Part shown: one piece after another, positions 57,342 through 64,000 of the stretch
How positions within the stretch are numbered: position 1 is the first letter of the stretch
Layout of the letters: every line of letters begins with the position of its first letter
Origin: Castellaniella sp049650445
Lineage (GTDB): Bacteria > Pseudomonadota > Gammaproteobacteria > Burkholderiales > Burkholderiaceae_B
Reading direction: 5' to 3'
Assembly (NCBI RefSeq): GCF_049650445.1
Contig: NZ_JBASAD010000034.1
Span: 1-64,000 of the forward strand
DNA length: 64,000 bases
Program-made: the position numbers and the translations under genes
The notes under the pieces: model-generated
Seen by the model: the letters and a program-made list of their open reading frames with translations, nothing else
The model's database searches: none
What the model was told of the DNA's origin: nothing

Positions 57342-57815
57342 ATGGGTGATCGGGCCGCATCGGATCCGCGCAATGGGTTGGATGATGATTCGTCGGGCGA
57401 AGCCAAACCGCTGGTGCTCAACGACGCGGAACGCGCGCTGATCGCCCGTCGTTCACGGGCTGGTCTGTTTCGGGCGCTGGCGGCGCAGGCATTCACGGGA
57501 ATGCTGGTGGTGCTGGGCGCCTGGGGAATTGCTGGGAAGGACGCCGGGTTCTCTGCCCTGATCGGGGCGGCGGCTTATTTTGTACCCAACGCGCTGTTCG
57601 CCTTGCGGCTGCTGCTAGGGTACTTCGGGCCGAAACGCCCGGGATCGCTCGCCTTTTTCTGGGGCGAATTCCTCAAGCTGCTGATGGTGGCGGGGGTGGT
57701 GGTCCTGGTGGCGTGGCAGTGGGGTGGCTGGCTGCACTGGCTGGCTTTCCTGTTGGGCCTGTTGGGCGTCATGAAGGGGTACGTGGTATTGCTGGCCTTG
57801 CGCCGCCTGCCATGA
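57342..57815 (+). CDS. atpI: ATP synthase accessory subunit I
   Basis: A 157-residue inner-membrane protein with four hydrophobic segments (about 55-75, 80-100, 110-128 and 130-150). AtpI assists assembly of the c-ring in many bacteria. The order atpI-B-E-F-H-A-G-D is standard. The ATG at 57342 (MGDRAASDPRN) is used; a GTG at 57309 would add 11 residues. The N-terminal 45 residues are hydrophilic and poorly conserved. Confidence 0.88.
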   Translation: MGDRAASDPRNGLDDDSSGEAKPLVLNDAERALIARRSRAGLFRALAAQAFTGMLVVLGAWGIAGKDAGFSALIGAAAYFVPNALFALRLLLGYFGPKRPGSLAFFWGEFLKLLMVAGVVVLVAWQWGGWLHWLAFLLGLLGVMKGYVVLLALRRLP

Positions 57816-57839
57816 TTTGAATACGAAAGAGGGTTTCCG

Positions 57840-58718
57840 ATGACCGACGCTGTAACGACGCCTCAGTCCGAATATATCCAGCACCACCTGGTTCACCTGA
57901 ACAATCTCGGGCATAAGCAGGACATCATCGCCAACTTCGACGTCGTCAACTACGACTCGCTGTTCTGGTCGGTCCTGATGGGCGCCATCGTCATCTTCTT
58001 TCTCTGGCGCGCCGCCAGCCGGGCTACCACCGACGTGCCGGGCCGCTTCCAGATGTCCATCGAAATGCTCGTGGGCATGGTCCACGAAGAAGCCAAGGGC
58101 ATCATTCCCAATGAAACCACGCGCAAGTTCGCCGCGCCGCTGGCCCTGACCGTGTTCCTCTGGATCACGCTGATGAACACGCTGGACCTGATTCCGGTCG
58201 ACCTGCTCGGCTGGATCTTCAAGATGACCGGTCTGGGTGCCGATCACTCGGATCCGCTGTACTATCACCGAATCCTGCCGACGGCCGACCTGAACATTCC
58301 CCTGGGCATGTCCATGGGCGTGCTGGCGCTGATGCTGTACTACGGCATCAAGATCAAGCGCCCGGGCGGCTTCGTCAAAGAACTCTTCACCGCGCCGTTC
58401 CATGCGCATGGTGTCGCCGCGCTGATTCTGGCGCCCTTCAATTTCTTGCTGAACCTCATCGAATATGCGGCCAAGTGCGTGTCGCTGGGCATGCGGCTGT
58501 TCGGCAATATGTATGCGGGCGAACTGCTGTTCATGCTGATCGCTTTGCTGGGTGGTGCCTGGACGGGGGCGAATGCTTCCAGTATCAGTCTTGCGTTCGG
58601 ACACGTGCTCGCCGGTTCGGCATGGGCGATCTTCCACATCCTGATCGTGCTGCTGCAGGCGTTCATCTTCATGATGCTGACCCTGGTGTATATCGGGCAG
58701 GCGCACGAAGGCCACTAA
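57840..58718 (+). CDS. atpB: ATP synthase subunit a (Fo)
   Basis: A 292-residue membrane subunit that forms the two proton half-channels against the c-ring. The essential Arg lies in the segment ECVSLGMRLFGNMYAGE-type helix (here KCVSLGMRLFGNMYAGELLFML, about residues 215-236). NTLDLIPVDLLGWIFKMT and the late helix GSAWAIFHILIVLLQAFIFMMLTLVYIGQA are family features. It is followed by a 98-base gap before atpE containing T-rich sequence. Confidence 0.97.
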   Translation: MTDAVTTPQSEYIQHHLVHLNNLGHKQDIIANFDVVNYDSLFWSVLMGAIVIFFLWRAASRATTDVPGRFQMSIEMLVGMVHEEAKGIIPNETTRKFAAPLALTVFLWITLMNTLDLIPVDLLGWIFKMTGLGADHSDPLYYHRILPTADLNIPLGMSMGVLALMLYYGIKIKRPGGFVKELFTAPFHAHGVAALILAPFNFLLNLIEYAAKCVSLGMRLFGNMYAGELLFMLIALLGGAWTGANASSISLAFGHVLAGSAWAIFHILIVLLQAFIFMMLTLVYIGQAHEGH

Positions 58719-58816
58719 AAATTCGCCTGGGGCTTCCCGGGCGGGCTCGCGGGGCTTGCCCTGATTTCTGATTTTTTGATTTTTACTAAACAACGTTTAC
58801 TTACCAAGGAGTTGTT

Positions 58817-59059
58817 ATGACCAACGTTGCGTTCGTTGCTCTCGCTTGCGGTCTGATCATCGGTCTGGGTGCCATCGGCGCTTGCATCGGTATCGGCATG
58901 ATGGGTGGCAAGTACCTGGAAGCCTCCGCGCGCCAGCCTGAACTGATGAACACCCTGCAGACCAAGATGTTCCTGCTGGTCGGTCTGATCGACGCGGCCT
59001 TCCTGATCGGTGTCGGTCTGGCCATGCTGTTCGCGTTCGCCAACCCCTTCGTGGGCTGA
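58817..59059 (+). CDS. atpE: ATP synthase subunit c
   Basis: An 80-residue proteolipid forming the rotating c-ring. The two helices are joined by the polar loop ARQPEL (38-43), and the proton-carrying Asp59 lies in LVGLIDAAFLIGVGL. Sodium-binding residues are not apparent, so it is proton-coupled. AAGGAG lies 6 bases before the ATG. Gaps on both sides (98 and 129 bases) may help its higher expression. Confidence 0.98.
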   Translation: MTNVAFVALACGLIIGLGAIGACIGIGMMGGKYLEASARQPELMNTLQTKMFLLVGLIDAAFLIGVGLAMLFAFANPFVG

Positions 59060-59188
59060 TGACGGCACAGGCCTGCGCAATGGGTCGCAGGCCAGGGGTT
59101 CGTCGGCGGCCTGCGGGCTGTGGACGGCCGGATTAGGTGCCTTGCGGAATCGCCGCAAGGCACGAACGGGTAAATTAGGAAAACGACC

Positions 59189-59659
59189 GTGAATTTAAAC
59201 GCGACTCTCTTTTTCCAGATGATCGTGTTTTTCGTTCTGGGTTGGTTTACGATGAAATTCATCTGGCCGCCCCTGACGAAGGCAATGGATGATCGTCGCC
59301 AGAAAATCGCCGACGGTCTGGCCGCCGCCGAAAAGGGCAAGGCCGATCTGGCCCAGGCCCAGGCCCGCGTCAGTCTGATGGAAGCTGCCTCCAAAACGGA
59401 AAACCATTCACGTCTGGCCGAAGCCGAAAAGCAGGCTTCTGCGCTGATCGACGAAGCCCGCCGCGAAGCCGAAGCCGAAAAGGCCCGGATCGTCGCCCAG
59501 GCTCGCCAGGACGCCGCTCAGGAAGTCCAGCGTGCGCGTGAAACGCTGCGTGCCGAAGTGGCCGTACTGGCCGTCAAGGGCGCCGAGCAGATCCTGCGTC
59601 GCGAAGTCGATGCCAAGGCGCACGCCGAGCTGCTCGACCAGCTCCAGGCGCAACTCTGA
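59189..59659 (+). CDS. atpF: ATP synthase subunit b
   Basis: A 156-residue stator subunit with GTG start (AGGA 9 bases upstream). The N-terminal membrane helix (ATLFFQMIVFFVLGWFTMKFIWPPL, 5-29) is followed by a long charged coiled coil (about 35-140, AAAEKGKADLAQAQARV type heptads) that links Fo to the delta subunit. It has 13 bases to atpH. Confidence 0.97.
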   Translation: MNLNATLFFQMIVFFVLGWFTMKFIWPPLTKAMDDRRQKIADGLAAAEKGKADLAQAQARVSLMEAASKTENHSRLAEAEKQASALIDEARREAEAEKARIVAQARQDAAQEVQRARETLRAEVAVLAVKGAEQILRREVDAKAHAELLDQLQAQL

Positions 59660-59672
59660 ACCAGGGCGAGTC

Positions 59673-60212
59673 ATGGCTGAACTGTCTACTATCGCGCGGC
59701 CCTACGCCGAGGCCCTGTTCGACTCCGTGCGCAATGATGCACACGGGCTCGAATACTGGTCTGGCGTGATGTCGCTGCTGGCCCAGGTGTCCGGCATGCC
59801 CGACGTGCTCGAGGCCATGGCCGATCCGCGCCTGTCCGACGCCCAGCGCACCACGCTGCTGACGGGGCTGGTTCCCCAGGAACTGCCCGTGCAGGCGGTC
59901 AATCTGGTCGCTCTGGTGGTCGAAAATGGCCGCGTCCAGGCGCTGCCCCAGGTAGCCGAGCAATTCGAACTGCTGCGCAACAAGCTCGAGGGCACCGCCC
60001 TGGCGCGTATCACCAGCGCCTACCCGCTGAACGACGCCCAGGTGGCCGGTCTGCTGCAGGGCTTGGAACGCAAGTTCGGCCTCAAGCTGAAGTCTGAAGT
60101 GACGGTCGACCCGGAATTGATCGGCGGGGTGCGTGTCGCCGTCGGCGATCACGTGCTCGACACTTCCGTGCAGGCCCGGCTGGCCGGTCTGCGCGATACG
60201 CTGGCCGCGTGA
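59673..60212 (+). CDS. atpH: ATP synthase subunit delta
   Basis: A 179-residue F1 subunit connecting the alpha subunits with the b stalk. The N terminus is MAELSTIARPYAEALFD and the C-terminal signature is LKSEVTVDPELIGGVRVAVGDHVLDTSVQARLAGL (about 141-175). It is followed by atpA after 36 bases. Confidence 0.97.
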   Translation: MAELSTIARPYAEALFDSVRNDAHGLEYWSGVMSLLAQVSGMPDVLEAMADPRLSDAQRTTLLTGLVPQELPVQAVNLVALVVENGRVQALPQVAEQFELLRNKLEGTALARITSAYPLNDAQVAGLLQGLERKFGLKLKSEVTVDPELIGGVRVAVGDHVLDTSVQARLAGLRDTLAA

Positions 60213-60248
60213 TGGCGGGCCATACAACAGGATTCCAGGAGTCTTACC

Positions 60249-61790
60249 ATGCAACTTAACCCGTCCGAGATCAGCGAACTGCTGAAGAGCCGCATCGAAG
60301 GCCTGGGCGCGTCCACTGATGTCCGCACTCAGGGCACGGTCGTGTCGGTCACCGATGGCATCACCCGCATCCACGGTCTGTCCGACGTGATGCAGGGCGA
60401 AATGCTCGAATTCCCCAACAACAAGTTCGGCCTGGCCCTGAACCTGGAACGCGATTCCGTGGGCGCCGTGATTCTGGGCGACTACATCGGCGTGTCCGAA
60501 GGCGACGCCGTCAAGACCACCGGCAAGATCCTTTCCGTGCCGGTCGGTCCCGAACTGCGCGGTCGCGTCGTTGACGCGCTGGGCAACCCGATCGACGGCA
60601 AGGGCCCGATCAACGCCAAAGAAACCGACGTGATCGAAAAGGTCGCGCCGGGCGTGATCGCGCGTCAGTCCGTGTCGCAGCCGATGCAGACCGGCCAGAA
60701 GGCCATCGACTCCATGGTGCCGATCGGCCGTGGCCAGCGCGAACTGATCATTGGTGACCGCCAGACCGGCAAGACCGCCGTGGCTGTCGACACCATCATC
60801 AACCAGAAGGGCAAGGGCGTCACCTGCGTGTACGTCGCCATCGGCCAGAAGGCTTCCACCATCAACAACGTGGTGCGCAAGCTCGAAGAACACGGTGCGA
60901 TGGAATACACCATCGTCGTGGCCGCCGCCGCGTCCGACTCCGCCGCCATGCAGTACCTGGCTGCCTACTCGGGCTGCACCATGGGCGAATACTTCCGCGA
61001 TCGCGGCGAAGACGCGCTGATCGTGTACGACGACCTGACCAAGCAGGCCTGGGCCTATCGCCAGGTGTCCCTGTTGCTGCGCCGTCCGCCCGGACGCGAA
61101 GCCTACCCCGGTGACGTGTTCTACCTGCACTCCCGTCTGCTGGAACGCGCTGCCCGCGTGAACCCCGAATACGTCGAACGGTTCACCAACGGCGCCGTCA
61201 AGGGCCAGACCGGTTCGCTGACCGCACTGCCGATCATCGAAACCCAGGCCGGCGACGTGTCCGCCTTCGTGCCGACCAACGTGATTTCCATCACCGACGG
61301 CCAGATCTTCCTGGAAACCGACCTGTTCAACGCCGGTATCCGGCCCGCCATCAACGCCGGTATCTCGGTGTCGCGCGTGGGCGGTTCCGCTCAGACCAAG
61401 GTCGTCAAGAAGCTGTCCGGTGGTATCCGGACCGACTTGGCCCAGTACCGTGAACTGGCCGCCTTCGCGCAGTTCGCCTCCGACCTGGACGACGCCACCC
61501 GTCGCCAGCTCGAACGCGGCAAGCGCGTGGTCGAACTGCTCAAGCAGCCGCAGTACCAGCCGCAGCAAGTCTGGGAACTGGCGGTGGCACTGTACGCCGT
61601 GAACAACGGCCACCTGGACGACCTCGAAGTCGGTCAGGTGCTGGCCTTCGAAAAGGCCCTGAAGGACTACCTGAAGGCCAAGCACGAAGCCCTGATCCAG
61701 CGCATCGAAGACGTGAAGGAACTCTCCAAGGAAGACGACGCCGCTCTGGGCGCCGCGATCCTGGAATTCAAGAAGCACGGCACGTTTTAA
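60249..61790 (+). CDS. atpA: ATP synthase subunit alpha
   Basis: A 513-residue non-catalytic nucleotide-binding F1 subunit. It has Walker A GDRQTGKTAVAVD (about 170-182), DDLTKQAWAYRQVSLLLRRPPGREAYPGD, and the signature PAINAGISVSRVGGSAQ (about 362-378). AGGAG lies 7 bases before the ATG. Confidence 0.99.
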   Translation: MQLNPSEISELLKSRIEGLGASTDVRTQGTVVSVTDGITRIHGLSDVMQGEMLEFPNNKFGLALNLERDSVGAVILGDYIGVSEGDAVKTTGKILSVPVGPELRGRVVDALGNPIDGKGPINAKETDVIEKVAPGVIARQSVSQPMQTGQKAIDSMVPIGRGQRELIIGDRQTGKTAVAVDTIINQKGKGVTCVYVAIGQKASTINNVVRKLEEHGAMEYTIVVAAAASDSAAMQYLAAYSGCTMGEYFRDRGEDALIVYDDLTKQAWAYRQVSLLLRRPPGREAYPGDVFYLHSRLLERAARVNPEYVERFTNGAVKGQTGSLTALPIIETQAGDVSAFVPTNVISITDGQIFLETDLFNAGIRPAINAGISVSRVGGSAQTKVVKKLSGGIRTDLAQYRELAAFAQFASDLDDATRRQLERGKRVVELLKQPQYQPQQVWELAVALYAVNNGHLDDLEVGQVLAFEKALKDYLKAKHEALIQRIEDVKELSKEDDAALGAAILEFKKHGTF

Positions 61791-61844
61791 GTAGCGGCCG
61801 GGGCGCGCGACGCGTGTCCCGGACAGCCCTGACAGGATAGTGGA

Positions 61845-62744
61845 ATGGCCGGAATCAAGGAAATTCGAACCAAGATCAAGAGCGTGCAAAACACGCGCAA
61901 GATCACCAAGGCGATGGAAATGGTCGCCGCATCCAAAATGCGCAAGGCGCAGGACCGGATGCGGACGGGCCGTCCCTACGCCACCAAGGTGCGCGCCATC
62001 GCGGCCCACCTGATGCAGGCGAACCCGGACTACACCCACCCCTACATGGTGGAACGCGAGAAGCTGTCGTCCGTGGGCGTCGTCCTGGTCACCACCGACA
62101 AGGGCCTGTGCGGCGGTCTGAATACCAACATCTCGCGCCTGGTGCTCGCGCGGATCAAGGAATTCGAGCAGCAGGGCGTGCGTGTTCAGGCAACGGCACT
62201 GGGCTCCAAGGGTCTGGGGCTGCTGAACCGCGTCGGTGTCAACGTGGTGTCCTCGGAAGTCCAGTTGGGCGATGCGCCCAACCTGGAGCGTCTGATCGGT
62301 GCCATCAAGGTCCAGCTCGACGACTTCGTCGATGGCAAGGTGGACGCGGTCTATCTGGCGACCAGCCGCTTCGTCAACACCATGAAGCAGGATCCCGGCT
62401 TCATCCGCCTGCTGCCGCTGCCTTCGGGCCTGGAAGACCCCTTCCAGACGGGTTCCCAGGACGAAGAAGCCCTGAAGAACCAATATGGCTGGGACTATCT
62501 GTACGAGCCGGATTCCCAGACCGTGATCGACGAGCTGCTGCTGCGCTACGTCGAAGGCCTGGTCTACCAGGCTGTGGCGGAAAACATGGCCAGCGAGCAG
62601 TCCGCACGGATGGTCGCCATGAAGGCCGCGTCTGACAACGCCAAGAAAGTCATCGGCGACCTCCAGCTGGTCTACAACAAGACCCGCCAGGCGGCCATCA
62701 CCAAGGAAATTTCGGAAATCGTGGGCGGCGCCGCCGCGGTCTGA
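61845..62744 (+). CDS. atpG: ATP synthase subunit gamma
   Basis: A 299-residue central rotor shaft. The N-terminal helix is MAGIKEIRTKIKSVQNTRKITKAMEMVAASKMRKAQ and the C-terminal helix ASEQSARMVAMKAASDNAKKVIGDLQLVYNKTRQAAITKEISEIVGGAAAV; both form the coiled coil that turns inside alpha3beta3. It is 44 bases before atpD. Confidence 0.98.
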   Translation: MAGIKEIRTKIKSVQNTRKITKAMEMVAASKMRKAQDRMRTGRPYATKVRAIAAHLMQANPDYTHPYMVEREKLSSVGVVLVTTDKGLCGGLNTNISRLVLARIKEFEQQGVRVQATALGSKGLGLLNRVGVNVVSSEVQLGDAPNLERLIGAIKVQLDDFVDGKVDAVYLATSRFVNTMKQDPGFIRLLPLPSGLEDPFQTGSQDEEALKNQYGWDYLYEPDSQTVIDELLLRYVEGLVYQAVAENMASEQSARMVAMKAASDNAKKVIGDLQLVYNKTRQAAITKEISEIVGGAAAV

Positions 62745-62788
62745 TCGACGCAAGCACCGGCAACCCAGAGATACTTATAGGACTAAAC

Positions 62789-64000
<1,212 letters not shown>

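Noticed and set aside
59574..62753. Very long open frame (over 1,000 codons) on the minus strand across the atp genes
   Set aside because: It is antisense to atpF, atpH, atpA and atpG, which are certain; the translation is His/Asp/Gly/Val-rich without known domains. Long empty frames opposite GC-rich genes are expected.

Overview
The window is a high-GC, densely coded chromosomal segment from a betaproteobacterium of the order Burkholderiales, most likely family Alcaligenaceae (relatives of Bordetella, Achromobacter, Alcaligenes). The grounds are the family-typical neighbourhoods (accBC-prmA, rplM-rpsI-argC-erpA, glyA-nrdR-ribD-ribE, rnhA-dnaQ, atpIBEFHAGD), a lysine/alanine-rich histone H1-like protein of the Bordetella type, a Tat-dependent TRAP binding protein, and an aromatic amine dehydrogenase cluster of a kind described in Alcaligenes. 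No insertion sequence, prophage, integrase or CRISPR array was seen.

Layout. 1-5.2 kb: fatty-acid synthesis (accB end, accC), prmA, a zinc-ribbon membrane protein, a PfkB sugar kinase and a glycine-zipper lipoprotein. 5.2-16 kb: YggT, histone H1-like protein, CopD-like membrane protein, lipoprotein, gltX, a PatZ-like acyltransferase, an esterase, darP, pmbA and an orphan TakP-like binding protein. 16-34.5 kb: housekeeping (rplM, rpsI, argC, erpA, anmK, M23 peptidase, tyrS, glyA, nrdR, ribD, ribE, tRNA-Ser, a GAF-GGDEF protein, fabI, mltD, gloB, rnhA, dnaQ, tRNA-Val). 34.5-36 kb: a DTW-domain tRNA-modifying enzyme and a DUF4148 protein.

36-44 kb is a catabolic island. It holds a LysR regulator, an aldehyde dehydrogenase, an outer-membrane protein, aauB-aauE-aauD-aauA (periplasmic tryptophan tryptophylquinone aromatic amine dehydrogenase with its disulfide and export helpers), a c-type cytochrome and a FeaR-like AraC regulator. 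Together they would oxidise aromatic amines to aldehydes in the periplasm, pass electrons to cytochrome c and convert the aldehyde to an acid. A pair of 15-bp direct repeats 22 bp apart just upstream of the aldehyde dehydrogenase looks like the AraC-type operator.

44-51 kb: a lipase-like lipoprotein with a DUF4105 partner, ttcA, folB, an M61 peptidase and an enoyl-CoA hydratase. 51-57 kb is the most unusual part: a solitary BcsQ-like ATPase, a 607-bp AT-rich gap, then five co-directional genes. These encode a glycine-rich secreted protein, two small secreted proteins, a secreted C39-like peptidase, and a coiled-coil plus beta-barrel outer-membrane protein. A LuxR-type regulator with a degenerate receiver follows convergently. 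The architecture resembles the Pseudomonas Fap functional-amyloid system. All three candidate fibre proteins end in the same Q-N-[S/T]-G-x-N module, and the two small ones carry a double-glycine-like motif after the signal peptide, which suggests processing by the neighbouring C39 peptidase. 57-64 kb: the F1Fo ATP synthase operon, cut off within atpD.

A small family of two-hairpin elements (three copies, stems covarying between copies) sits 3' of unrelated genes at 5.9, 12.1 and 29.9 kb.
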